Assembly (NCBI GenBank): GCA_023388235.1
Contig: JAEWGQ010000254.1
Span: 1 to 7,191, forward strand
DNA: 7,191 nucleotides
From: Actinomycetes bacterium
Lineage (GTDB): Bacteria; Actinomycetota; Actinomycetes; Actinomycetales; Cellulomonadaceae
Direction of reading: 5' to 3'
Shown: positions 1-6,216 of the stretch, piece by piece
Layout of the letters: each line of letters opens with the position of its first letter
Numbering within the stretch: the first letter of the stretch is position 1
Program-made: the position numbers and the translations under genes
The notes under the pieces: generated by a model
Told to the model about the DNA's origin: nothing
The model's input: the letters and a program-made list of their open reading frames with translations, nothing else
The model's database searches: none

Positions 1-464
1 GCGTTCATCGCGACCACCACGATGAGGACGGTCAGCCCGAGCATCACGCGGTGCGACCCCAGCACGACCCCGTCGATGGGGAGCTGGTAGAGCTGCACGC
101 CCTGGGACGCCATGACGAACGCCGCGAGCACCTGCCCGACCAGCTTCGTCATCCAGTCCAGGTCCCAGATGTCGTCGGCGACGCCGAGCGCGCACACGAT
201 CGTCGCGGCCGCCGCGATGCCGATGATCGGCTCGGGGCGCGCGAACACCGCGTCCAGGAACGGCAGCCGGCTCGCCATCGCCAGGCCGACCAGCAGCCCC
301 GCCCACATCGCCAGGCCGCCCAGCCGGGGCGTCGGGATGGAGTGCACGTCCCGCGTCCGCACCGCCGTGATGGCGCCCCACCGCAGGGCGCACCACCGCG
401 CCACCGGCGTCAGCAGGTAGGTCGCCGCCGCGGCGATCAGCAGGAGCAGGAGGTACGCCCTCAC
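1..464 (-). CDS. Polyprenyl-phosphate N-acetylhexosamine-1-phosphate transferase, WecA/TagO-like (5' part only)
   Basis: This is the N-terminal 154 residues of a polytopic membrane enzyme of the MraY/WecA/TagO family, cut by the left edge of the window. The family transfers a sugar-1-phosphate, usually GlcNAc-1-P, from a UDP-sugar to undecaprenyl or decaprenyl phosphate at the inner face of the membrane, starting a cell-wall polymer. Visible features are a hydrophobic first helix (residues 3-20), the loop RDVHSIPTPRLGG (38-50) typical of the family, further hydrophobic stretches near 51-65, 80-95 and 140-153, and the acidic pair in GVADDIW (94-100), the Mg2+-binding DD motif. The fragment ends at VAMNA, where the family's NAxNxxDG motif normally begins. 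The GTG start at 464 overlaps the upstream sua5 stop in a GTGA, which is why I chose it. In other actinobacteria the rfe/wecA gene at this locus precedes atpI-atpB, which would lie beyond the edge. Exact sugar specificity cannot be read from the sequence. Confidence 0.88.
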   Translation of the reverse strand, partial: MRAYLLLLLIAAAATYLLTPVARWCALRWGAITAVRTRDVHSIPTPRLGGLAMWAGLLVGLAMASRLPFLDAVFARPEPIIGIAAAATIVCALGVADDIWDLDWMTKLVGQVLAAFVMASQGVQLYQLPIDGVVLGSHRVMLGLTVLIVVVAMN

Positions 465-1117
465 CGGCCGGGGTCACCCACCACGGGCGCGACCTCGCGG
501 AGCCGCTCGAGGCTGATCGCGCCCTGGCGCACGACGCGCAGCTCGTCGCCGGTCGCGTCCACGATCGTCGAGGCGACCTGGCCCGGGGTGCGGCCGCCGT
601 CGAGGTAGGTCTGCACCCGGTCCCCGAGCTGCGCGACCGCCTCGCCGACCTCGAGCGCCGACGGCTGCCCCGTGCGGTTCGCGCTCGACACGGCCATCGG
701 GCCCGTGCGGCGCAGCAGCGCGAGCGCCACCGGGTGGTCCGGCACGCGCAGCGCCACCGTGCCGTGCGTCTCCCCGAGGTCCCAGGCGAGCGACGGCTGC
801 GCCACGAGGATCACGGTCAGGCCGCCGGGCCAGAACGCCTCGGCGAGGTCGCGCACCGCGGCGGGCACGCCCATCGCGAGGCCGTCCAGCGTCCGCACGT
901 CGGGCATGAGCACCGGCGGCGGCATCTGCCGGCCCCGGCCCTTCGCGGCGAGCAGCGCGGCGACGGCCGGCGGGGTGAAGGCGTCCGCGCCGATGCCGTA
1001 CACGGTGTCGGTCGGCAGCACCACGAGGCCGCCGCGCGACACGGTGTGCACCGCGGCGTCGAGGGAGGGGCCCCAGGTCGCGGGGTCGGTCGCGTCCAGC
1101 ACGGTCGGATCGGTCAC
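461..1117 (-). CDS. L-threonylcarbamoyladenylate synthase (Sua5/YciO/YrdC family)
   Basis: This cytosolic enzyme makes threonylcarbamoyl-AMP from threonine, bicarbonate and ATP, the first step of the t6A37 modification of ANN-decoding tRNAs. The product is 218 residues, a single YrdC/TsaC-type domain without the extra C-terminal domain of long Sua5 proteins. Family motifs are clear: LPTDTVYGIGADA (34-46), the basic segment KGRGRQMPPPVL (59-70), WPGGLT (96-101), VALRVPDHP (121-129) and SSANRTGQPS (144-153). The GTG start at 1117 lies in a GTGA overlap with the prmC stop. The same frame is open to 1666, but that extension runs antisense-like through prmC and has no family similarity. The gene follows prmC, as in many bacteria, and its own stop overlaps the start of the next gene, so translational coupling is likely. 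Whether tsaC or sua5 is the better symbol depends on the annotation tradition. Confidence 0.95.
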   Translation of the reverse strand: MTDPTVLDATDPATWGPSLDAAVHTVSRGGLVVLPTDTVYGIGADAFTPPAVAALLAAKGRGRQMPPPVLMPDVRTLDGLAMGVPAAVRDLAEAFWPGGLTVILVAQPSLAWDLGETHGTVALRVPDHPVALALLRRTGPMAVSSANRTGQPSALEVGEAVAQLGDRVQTYLDGGRTPGQVASTIVDATGDELRVVRQGAISLERLREVAPVVGDPGR

Positions 1118-2037
1118 GGCTGCGAGTCTCCCACGGCGGCCGGGACGCCCGGGGCCGCACCGGCGGCGCGCCGCCGCGCGACCAGCATCCGGGGCCGGCC
1201 CGTCAGGTCCGGGCGCGTGGCGACGTCCTCGAACGCGCCGGTCGCCTCCGCGGCCGCCCGGGCGGCGGCGTCCTGCACCTCCGCGTGCTCCATGACCAGC
1301 AGGCCGCCCGGCACCAGCAGGCGCGCGGCCGCGGCGAGCACGGCGCGCGGGACGTCCAGGCCGTCGGCGCCGCCGCCGTACAGCGCCAGGTCGGGGTCGT
1401 GGTCGCGGACCTCCGGGTCCACCGGCACCGCGTCCGGGGGGATGTACGGCGGGTTCGACACCAGCACGTCCACGGTCCCGTCCAGGTCCGCCAGCAGGCC
1501 CGGGTCGCGGACGTCGCCCAGCTCGACCCGCAGGCCGCCGCTGCCGGACGCGCCGGCGTTGTGCCGGGTGAGCCCCACGGCCTCCGGCGAGGCGTCGACC
1601 GCCACGACGCGCGCGCCCGGCACCTCGGTGTCCACCGACAGCGCGATCCCGCCGGCCCCGCAGCACAGGTCGACGACCAGCGGCGTGCGGCCCTCCCCCG
1701 CCACGCGCGCCGCCTCGTCGACCGCCACCTGCGCCACCGTCTCGGTCTCCGGCCGCGGCACGAACACCCCGGGCTCCACCCGCAGCGTCAGGTAGCGGAA
1801 CACCGTCGACCCCACGATGTGCTGCAGCGGCTCGCGCTGCCGGCGCCGGTCCACCAGCGCGGCGAACTCCTCGGTGAACCCGTCCGGCACGGGCGGCGCC
1901 AGCACGAGGTCCAGCCGGGGCAGGCCGAGCGCGTAGGCGGCCAGCGCGGTGGCGTCGTGCCGGGGCGAGCCGACGCCGGCCTCCGCGAGGACGCGCGCGG
2001 CGCCCTCGACGAGCGTGCGCATCGTCGGGGCGGTCAT
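1114..2037 (-). CDS. prmC: Peptide chain release factor N5-glutamine methyltransferase (PrmC/HemK)
   Basis: PrmC methylates the glutamine of the GGQ motif of RF1 and RF2 using S-adenosylmethionine, which speeds peptide release. The 307-residue protein has the N-terminal helical substrate-binding region (about 1-90), then RPETE (95-99), the SAM-binding glycine-rich loop [13 protein letters not shown] (121-133), the acidic strand end VVAVDAS (144-150) and the catalytic SNPPYIPP (194-201), in which NPPY contacts the target glutamine. The glycine-rich loop reads DLCCGAGG where most homologues have DLGTGSG; this is a mild variation that keeps the glycines. The start at 2037 overlaps the prfA stop (ATGA) and is preceded by GGGGGAGG at 2048-2055. 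An internal ATG at codon 6 is possible but lacks these supports. The C-terminus (about 285-307) is low-complexity and probably disordered. Its substrate, RF1, is encoded immediately upstream. Confidence 0.96.
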   Translation of the reverse strand: MTAPTMRTLVEGAARVLAEAGVGSPRHDATALAAYALGLPRLDLVLAPPVPDGFTEEFAALVDRRRQREPLQHIVGSTVFRYLTLRVEPGVFVPRPETETVAQVAVDEAARVAGEGRTPLVVDLCCGAGGIALSVDTEVPGARVVAVDASPEAVGLTRHNAGASGSGGLRVELGDVRDPGLLADLDGTVDVLVSNPPYIPPDAVPVDPEVRDHDPDLALYGGGADGLDVPRAVLAAAARLLVPGGLLVMEHAEVQDAAARAAAEATGAFEDVATRPDLTGRPRMLVARRRAAGAAPGVPAAVGDSQP

Positions 2038-3158
2038 CGCGGCCGGGCCTCCCCCGCGGCCGCTCCGGCCGCCGTGCCCGCCGCCGCCAGGCGCGCGGCC
2101 TCGTCGGCGTCCACCGCGGACTGCACCACCGGGCCGAGGTCCCCGTCCAGCACCGCGTCGAGGTTGTACGCCTTGTACCCGGTGCGGTGGTCCGCGATCC
2201 GGTTCTCCGGGAAGTTGTAGGTGCGGATGCGCTCGGAGCGGTCCACCGTCCGGACCTGCGAGCGCCGGGCCTCGCTGGCCGCGGCCGCCGCCTCCTCCTG
2301 GCGGGCCGCCAGCAGCCGGGCGCGCAGCACGCGCATCGCCTGCTCGCGGTTCTGCAGCTGGGACTTCTCGTTCTGCATCGACACGACGATGCCGGTGGGC
2401 AGGTGCGTGATCCGCACGGCGGAGTCGGTCGTGTTCACCGACTGCCCGCCCGGCCCGGACGAGCGGTACACGTCGATCCGCAGGTCGTTCGGGTCGATCT
2501 CGACCTCGCCCTCGTCCTCCACCTCCGGGAACACCAGGACGCCGGCGGCGGACGTGTGGATCCGCCCCTGCGACTCGGTCACCGGCACGCGCTGCACGCG
2601 GTGCACGCCGCCCTCGTACTTGAGGCTGGCCCAGACGCCGTCGGCGGGGTCCGTCACGGCACCGCGCGCCTTCACGGCCACCTGCACGTCCTTGTACCCG
2701 CCGAGGTCCGACTCCGTGGCCTCCAGCGTCTCGGTCCGCCAGCCGCGCCGCTCGGCGTACCGCAGGTACATCCGCAGCAGGTCGCCGGCGAACAGCGCGG
2801 ACTCCTCGCCGCCCTCGCCGGCCTTGATCTCCAGGATCACGTCGCGGGCGTCGTCCGGGTCGCGCGGCACGAGCACCCGGCGCAGCCGCTCGGCGGCGCG
2901 CTCCTCGGTCTCGGCGAGCCCCGGGAGCTCCGCCGCGAACGCCTCGTCGGTCTCCGCGAGCTCGCGGGCGTCGGCGAGGTCCTCCGCCGCCGCGCGCCAG
3001 GCGGCGTGCGCCTGGGCGACCCGGCCGAGCTCGGCGTACCGGCGGCCGAGCGTGCGGGCGCGCGCCTGGTCGGCGTGCACCGCCGGGTCCGCGAGCTGCT
3101 CCTCGATCCGGGCGTGCTCGTCGAGCAGCGGCCGCGCCGCCGCGAACGGGTCGGTCAT
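2034..3158 (-). CDS. prfA: Peptide chain release factor 1 (RF1)
   Basis: RF1 recognises UAA and UAG in the ribosomal A site and triggers hydrolysis of peptidyl-tRNA. The 374-residue product is near the usual length. Visible landmarks are the N-terminal helical domain 1 (about 1-100), the acidic signature [18 protein letters not shown] (110-127), the stop-codon-reading tripeptide P-V-T at 192-194 within [14 protein letters not shown] (RF1 type; RF2 would have SPF), and the catalytic loop [10 protein letters not shown] with GGQ at 237-239. PrmC, encoded next, methylates that glutamine. The C-terminal tail (about 350-374) is rich in Ala and Gly. The ATG at 3158 has a good GGAGGAG six bases upstream. 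It begins 115 bp after rpmE and beyond a strong hairpin, so its transcription either reads through that terminator or comes from a promoter I could not pick out. It overlaps prmC by 4 bases. Confidence 0.98.
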   Translation of the reverse strand: MTDPFAAARPLLDEHARIEEQLADPAVHADQARARTLGRRYAELGRVAQAHAAWRAAAEDLADARELAETDEAFAAELPGLAETEERAAERLRRVLVPRDPDDARDVILEIKAGEGGEESALFAGDLLRMYLRYAERRGWRTETLEATESDLGGYKDVQVAVKARGAVTDPADGVWASLKYEGGVHRVQRVPVTESQGRIHTSAAGVLVFPEVEDEGEVEIDPNDLRIDVYRSSGPGGQSVNTTDSAVRITHLPTGIVVSMQNEKSQLQNREQAMRVLRARLLAARQEEAAAAASEARRSQVRTVDRSERIRTYNFPENRIADHRTGYKAYNLDAVLDGDLGPVVQSAVDADEAARLAAAGTAAGAAAGEARPR

Positions 3159-3164
3159 CGCTGT

Positions 3165-3171
3165 CTCCTCC
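3165..3171 (-). promoter_or_regulatory. Ribosome binding site of prfA
   Basis: On the minus strand this reads GGAGGAG and ends 6 bases before the ATG at 3158. It is a near-consensus Shine-Dalgarno and fixes the prfA start. Confidence 0.8.
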
Positions 3172-3219
3172 GGGTGCCGTCAGGCGGTGTGCCGAGGACG
3201 ACCGGCCCCGGACATGCGA

Positions 3220-3267
3220 CGACGCCGGTGACCGCGGCCCGCGAGGGACCGCCGGTCACCGGCGTCG
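3220..3267 (-). terminator. Hairpin terminator downstream of rpmE
   Basis: Positions 3220-3234 and 3253-3267 are perfect reverse complements (15 bp, mostly G/C) separated by an 18-base loop. On the minus strand the hairpin starts 6 bases after the rpmE stop (TAG, 3276-3274). There is no U-tract after it, as is common for actinobacterial terminators. It probably gives mostly monocistronic rpmE mRNA, with partial read-through or a separate start for prfA. No plus-strand gene ends nearby. Confidence 0.75.
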
Positions 3268-3273
3268 GGTCGG

Positions 3274-3489
3274 CTAGTTGGCCGAGCGCTTGCCGTAGCG
3301 CGCCTCGAACCGGGCCACGCGGCCACCGGTGTCGAGGATCTTCTGCTTGCCCGTGTAGAACGGGTGGCAGGCGCTGCAGACGTCGGCGCGGATCTCGCCG
3401 GAGGTCGCGGTGGAGCGCGTGGTGAACGTGTTGCCGCAGGTGCAGGTCACCTGAGTCACCACGTACTCGGGGTGGATGTCAGTCTTCAC
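3274..3489 (-). CDS. rpmE: 50S ribosomal protein L31, zinc-binding type
   Basis: L31 is a small protein of the large subunit that helps form the bridge to the 30S head. The 71-residue product begins (V/M)KTDIHPEY, the standard L31 opening, and contains HPFYTGKQK (42-50) and GGRVARF, both family hallmarks. Four cysteines, C16 and C18 (CxC) and C38 and C41 (CxxC), make this the zinc-binding C+ form rather than the cysteine-free paralogue used under zinc starvation. The GTG at 3489 was chosen because it gives the family N-terminus and has GAGGAG seven bases upstream. The frame stays open 13 codons further up, but that segment ([13 protein letters not shown]) covers the Shine-Dalgarno and is not part of the family. 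The gene is followed at once by a strong terminator, which suggests its own transcription unit. Confidence 0.97.
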   Translation of the reverse strand: MKTDIHPEYVVTQVTCTCGNTFTTRSTATSGEIRADVCSACHPFYTGKQKILDTGGRVARFEARYGKRSAN

Positions 3490-3568
3490 GGGTGTTCTCC
3501 TCGGGTTGGGCCTCCGGGTCGTGCGCACGAGCCGCGCACGTGAACCGCAGACCGACGGAACAGTCTGC
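3490..3568 (-). promoter_or_regulatory. Candidate structured rpmE mRNA leader
   Basis: The leader upstream of rpmE holds two inverted repeats. A 7-bp stem (3520-3526 with 3534-3540, 7-base loop) is C/G-rich. A second pair (3547-3552 with 3563-3568, GCAGAC/GTCTGC, 10-base spacer) overlaps the proposed -10 box. The Shine-Dalgarno follows unpaired. Ribosomal-protein leaders upstream of rpmE have been described in actinobacteria (L31 leader families in Rfam, from memory), so autoregulation by L31 is plausible. I cannot match this sequence to a specific covariance model by eye, and the second repeat may instead be DNA-level or chance. Confidence 0.3.
3497..3502 (-). promoter_or_regulatory. Ribosome binding site of rpmE
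   Basis: On the minus strand this reads GAGGAG, 7 bases before the GTG at 3489. It decides the start in favour of the 71-residue form. Confidence 0.8.
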
Positions 3569-3590
3569 CAGAACAGCGGGCGCCCGCGAA
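3562..3590 (-). promoter_or_regulatory. Possible rpmE promoter
   Basis: On the minus strand there is a CAGACT hexamer (3567-3562) within TGGCAGACT, a weak TANNNT-like -10 box. Seventeen bases upstream is TTCGCG (3590-3585), a poor -35. This would start transcription roughly 60-70 bases before the rpmE GTG. The match is modest and rests mainly on spacing and position. Confidence 0.35.
3576..3587. repeat. 12-bp perfect palindrome in the divergent rpmE/lipoprotein intergenic region
   Basis: GCGGGC followed directly by GCCCGC is self-complementary. It sits inside the proposed -35/-10 spacer of rpmE and about 40 bases upstream of the plus-strand -10 box. It could be an operator, but such palindromes also occur by chance in DNA this GC-rich. 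Confidence 0.3.
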
Positions 3591-3628
3591 ATCTTCCCGA
3601 GCGCGAGACGGAGCCGCCCGCGTCGGCC

Positions 3629-3634
3629 TACGGT
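3629..3634 (+). promoter_or_regulatory. -10 box for a leaderless lipoprotein mRNA
   Basis: TACGGT fits the actinobacterial TANNNT consensus and lies 7 bases before the A of the ATG at 3642. Transcription would therefore begin at or very near the start codon. The GAGGGG run touching the ATG is too close to act as a Shine-Dalgarno, which fits a leaderless mRNA. No convincing -35 is visible. Confidence 0.6.
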
Positions 3635-3641
3635 CGAGGGG

Positions 3642-4403
3642 ATGACCACGCGACGCGCTCCGCTGCTCCTGCTCCTGCCCGCCCTGCTCCTGGCCGCCTG
3701 CGGCTCCGGCGGGACGCCCGCCCCGTCGACCGCCCCGCCGGACTCCCCCGCGCCGGCGACGCCCACGGCACCGGCCAGCGCTCCCCCGCCCGCCTCCGCG
3801 GCGCCCGCCGCGGGCTGCACCGGCACGAGCGGCGGCGTCCCCGCGGGGGCCGGCTCCGTCACGAGCGTCGACCTCGACGGCGACGGCGCCCCCGACACCC
3901 TGTGGATCGCCGGGACGGACGCCGACCGCACCGTCGGGGTCACCACCGCCGCCGGGGCCACGCTCACCCACCCGATCGACCTCGCCGGACCGTCCGCGGC
4001 CACCGCGTTCGCCCTGCGGCCCGACCCGGCCGGCCCGGGCATGGTGCTGGTCTCGGACAACCGCGTGGCCGACCTGCTGCTCGTCCACGACTGCGCCCTC
4101 GTGGACGCCACCGACGCCCAGGGCGCCCCGTGGCGGTTCGACCAGGGCTTCGCCGGGCAGGGCACGGGCGTCGGCTGCCTCGACCTCGACGGCGACGGCG
4201 TCACCGACCTCGTGGGCCTGAACCTCGTCGACGACGCGCACGTGCGGCGGACCGCCATCCGCGTGCAGGGCACCGTCGCCTCCGCGGGCACCGAGGACGA
4301 GGTCGTGCTCGGGCCCGGGGACGACGCCGCCCGCGAGACCGCACGCGCGCTGACCTGCGGGGACCGCACCGCCGCGGCCGACGGCGTGCACGAGCCCGCG
4401 TGA
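3642..4403 (+). CDS. Secreted lipoprotein with two DLDGDG (FG-GAP/VCBS-like) motifs, function unknown
   Basis: The 253-residue product starts with a lipoprotein signal: basic MTTRRA, a leucine-rich core, and the lipobox L17-A18-A19-C20, so Cys20 should be lipidated and the protein anchored outside the membrane. A Pro/Ala/Ser/Thr-rich linker (about 24-57) follows. The remaining domain has two VDLDGDG/LDLDGDG segments (DLDGDG at 77-82 and 181-186), about 104 residues apart, each followed by an apolar strand (APDTLWIAG, VTDLVGLNL). DxDxDG loops bind Ca2+ in EF-hand, dockerin and integrin-type FG-GAP/VCBS repeats; with the beta-rich surroundings, an FG-GAP-like fold is most likely. Four more cysteines (59, 151, 179, 239) could form two disulfides. 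I do not recognise a specific family and assign no ligand. The ATG was chosen for the signal peptide and the -10 box placed for leaderless start. The next gene begins 59 bp later with its own promoter. GC-rich codon use matches the neighbours. Confidence 0.85.
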   Translation: MTTRRAPLLLLLPALLLAACGSGGTPAPSTAPPDSPAPATPTAPASAPPPASAAPAAGCTGTSGGVPAGAGSVTSVDLDGDGAPDTLWIAGTDADRTVGVTTAAGATLTHPIDLAGPSAATAFALRPDPAGPGMVLVSDNRVADLLLVHDCALVDATDAQGAPWRFDQGFAGQGTGVGCLDLDGDGVTDLVGLNLVDDAHVRRTAIRVQGTVASAGTEDEVVLGPGDDAARETARALTCGDRTAAADGVHEPA

Positions 4404-4450
4404 CGGTGCCACGGGGACACAGCGGGACGGACCACCCGGACGCTGCCACC

Positions 4451-4456
4451 TACGAT
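4451..4456 (+). promoter_or_regulatory. -10 box for a leaderless glycosyltransferase mRNA
   Basis: TACGAT matches TANNNT and ends 6 bases before the ATG at 4463. No Shine-Dalgarno lies between, so leaderless transcription from this site is likely. The upstream -35 region (about 4428-4434) is poor. The site lies 47 bases after the lipoprotein stop, so the gene need not depend on read-through from it. Confidence 0.55.
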
Positions 4457-4462
4457 GACGCC

Positions 4463-5602
4463 ATGCTCCGCATCGGCCTGGTGATCGACGACGGCCTCGA
4501 CCGCCCCGACGGCGTGCAGCAGATCGTCCTCACCCTCGGCGCGCGGCTCACGGCCCTCGGGCACGAGGTGCACTACCTGACGTCCACCACCACCCGGACC
4601 GACCTGCCGCACCTGCACGTGCTGTCGCGCCACGTCGGCGTCCGGTTCAACGGCAACCGCCTCGGCACGCCGCTGCCCGCCCGGCGCGCGGACGTCCGCC
4701 GGCTGCTGGACGCCGTGGACTTCGACGTCCTGCACGTGACGATGCCGTACAGCCCGGTGCTCGCCGGCCGGGTCGTGTCCGCCGCGCACCCGCGGACCGC
4801 CGTCGTGGGGTCGTTCGTCATCTACCCGCAGGACGCCGCGACCCGCTGGGGCATCCGCGCGCTCGGGCTGGCCGAGCGGCGGCGGCTGCGGCGGTTCGAC
4901 GCCATCAGCGCCCTGTCCGAGGCCGCGCAGCAGACCGTCCGCGAGGCGTACGGCCGGACCGTCCCCGTCATCGGCGGGCCGGTCGAGCTCGGGACCGCGC
5001 CCGCCCCCGACCGCCCCGCCGACGACGACGCGCCCGTGCGGATCGTGTTCCTCGGCCGGCTGGTCGAGCGCAAGGGCCCGCGCGAGCTGCTCGCCGCCGC
5101 CGCCGCCCTGCACCGCGCCGGCACCCGCCGCCCCTGGACCCTCACGCTCGCCGGCCGCGGCCCCCTGCTCGACGAGCTGCGTGAGCGCGCCCGCACCGCC
5201 GGCATCGCCGACCGGGTCGACTTCCCCGGGTTCGTCCCCGAGGAGGACAAGACCGCCCTGCTCGCCGGCGCCGACGTCGTCGCGCTGCCCTCCACCGGCG
5301 GGGAGAGCTTCGGCATGTCCGTCGTCGAGGCCCTCGCCCACGCCGGCGGCGTCGTGCTCGCCGGCGACAACGCGGGCTACCGCACGCCGATGGCCGGCCT
5401 CGAGGACCAGCTCGTCCAGCCCGCCGACACCGCCGCGTTCGCCCGCACCCTCGCGCGCTGGGTCGACGACCCCGCCGCCCGCCGCGCGGTGCTCGCCCCG
5501 CAGCGCGCCGCCGCCGCCCGGTTCGACGCCGGCGTCATCACCGAGCAGACCCTCGCGCTCTACGCCGACGCCCTCGCGTCCCGCCGCACCCCCACCCCCT
5601 GA
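4463..5602 (+). CDS. GT4-family (GT-B fold) glycosyltransferase, PimA/PimB-like
   Basis: The 379-residue protein has the two-domain GT-B layout of retaining GT4 enzymes, which transfer a sugar from a nucleotide-sugar donor to a lipid or glycan acceptor. The N-terminal half opens with MLRIGLVIDDGLDRPDGVQQ, where DGVQ is like the glycine-rich acceptor loop (P-G-G-V-Q) of PimA-type mannosyltransferases, followed by GHEVHYL (33-39). The C-terminal half has VFLGRLVERKGP (195-206), LTLAGRGPLLDEL (227-239) and the catalytic/donor-binding EX7E motif from E281 to E289 in GGESFGMSVVEA. There is no signal peptide or membrane helix, so it should act in the cytosol or at the inner membrane face. The ATG at 4463 begins the domain exactly and has a -10 box 6 bases before it; the frame is open further upstream but only through the lipoprotein gene. 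Donor and acceptor cannot be read. Phosphatidylinositol mannoside, capsule or teichoic-type glycans are all possible. Confidence 0.9.
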   Translation: MLRIGLVIDDGLDRPDGVQQIVLTLGARLTALGHEVHYLTSTTTRTDLPHLHVLSRHVGVRFNGNRLGTPLPARRADVRRLLDAVDFDVLHVTMPYSPVLAGRVVSAAHPRTAVVGSFVIYPQDAATRWGIRALGLAERRRLRRFDAISALSEAAQQTVREAYGRTVPVIGGPVELGTAPAPDRPADDDAPVRIVFLGRLVERKGPRELLAAAAALHRAGTRRPWTLTLAGRGPLLDELRERARTAGIADRVDFPGFVPEEDKTALLAGADVVALPSTGGESFGMSVVEALAHAGGVVLAGDNAGYRTPMAGLEDQLVQPADTAAFARTLARWVDDPAARRAVLAPQRAAAARFDAGVITEQTLALYADALASRRTPTP

Positions 5603-5655
5603 CCCGCGCGCACCCGGCCATGCGCCCGCGCACCCGCGCACTCTCTCCCACGCGT

Positions 5656-5760
5656 TCGGAGCCTCCCGCGCGGGATCGAGGTGGTCCACGGAGGTCTCCG
5701 ATCCCCGCTGGACACCACCCTGGACGTGCGGAGCCTCCCAACGTGACCGCGCACCGGCGG
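5656..5760 (+). repeat. Palindrome-rich repeat, copy 1
   Basis: The first ~47 bases run from TCGGAGCCTCC (5656) to GGAGGTCTCCGAT and are almost identical in all three copies; against copy 3 this one has a single change. TCGGAGCCTCC pairs with GGAGGTCTCCGA except for one bulged base, and GGGATCG (5672-5678) with CGATCCC (5699-5705) offers an alternative stem. The second half is close to copy 2, and the tail ACGTGACCGCGCACCGGCGG (5741-5760) is shared exactly with copy 2. Confidence 0.85.
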
Positions 5761-5849
5761 TCAGCGCTGGCAGTCCCACCCGCCCTGGGCCCGCCGGCGC
5801 CGTGGGCCCACCCGCTCTGAGCCCGCCCGCACCGTGGCCCTCCGCACCG

Positions 5850-5917
5850 TTGATCGCCGGCACCTTGCGGTCGCCTGCACCGTGCGGTCGCCGGCACCGT
5901 GCGGTCGCCGGCACCGT
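5850..5917 (+). repeat. 17-bp tandem repeat (about four units)
   Basis: The unit GCGGTCGCCGGCACCGT occurs exactly at 5884-5900 and 5901-5917, with one mismatch at 5867-5883 and about four at 5850-5866. A more degenerate unit may precede these (5834-5850). The array lies between repeat copies 1 and 2. Since 17 is not a multiple of 3, it does not encode a simple peptide repeat. Confidence 0.8.
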
Positions 5918-6013
5918 GGGTTCACCCGTTCCCACGTACACGGGCCACCCGCCCGGACCCACCGCACCGGCCCACCCGCCCGCACACCGGCGAGTGCGCG
6001 CCCTCGGGAGACG

Positions 6014-6117
6014 TCGGAGCCTCCCACGCGGGATCGAGGTGGCCCACGGAGGTCTCCGATCCCCCTGGACACCACCCTGACCGTTCGGAGCCTCCAAACG
6101 TGACCGCGCACCGGCGG
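6014..6117 (+). repeat. Palindrome-rich repeat, copy 2
   Basis: It has the same order of modules as copy 1: TCGGAGCCTCC, a conserved centre, GGAGGTCTCCGATCCCC, then CTGGACACCACCCTG, an imperfect palindrome around CGTTCGGAGCCTCCAAACG (6082-6100), and the GTGACCGCGCACCGGCGG tail. Relative to copy 1 there are about six substitutions and one deleted base across the ~88-bp core. The upstream flank GCACACCGGCGAG (5982-5994) is also found before copy 3. Confidence 0.85.
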
Positions 6118-6216
6118 GTCGGCGCCGGCTGGCCCGCACGCACTGGGCCCGATGCACACCGGCGAGCGCGCGGTGACCGCGGGGGACGTCGGAGCCTCCC
6201 ACGCGGGATCGAGGTG

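Noticed and set aside
51..608. Plus-strand frame over the WecA-like gene and the end of sua5
   Set aside because: It is opposite two genes with family motifs, and its Arg/His/Pro-rich translation is typical of antisense.
1118..1666. Upstream extension of the sua5 frame to a 401-residue protein
   Set aside because: The added part is Arg/Gly/Ala-rich shadow of prmC. The family begins right after the GTG at 1117, which also forms the coupled GTGA overlap.
3159..3219. Separate prfA promoter
   Set aside because: I looked for TANNNT with a plausible -35 on the minus strand between the rpmE terminator and prfA and found nothing convincing.
3490..3528. Thirteen-codon N-terminal extension of L31 from an ATG at 3528
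   Set aside because: It would bury the Shine-Dalgarno and adds residues absent from the L31 family. The GTG at 3489 gives the standard N-terminus.
3479..6202. Uninterrupted 907-codon minus-strand frame across the lipoprotein and glycosyltransferase genes
   Set aside because: It is the antisense of two genes with clear motifs. The translation is low-complexity Gly/Ala/Arg without any family feature, as expected for open antisense frames in GC-rich DNA.
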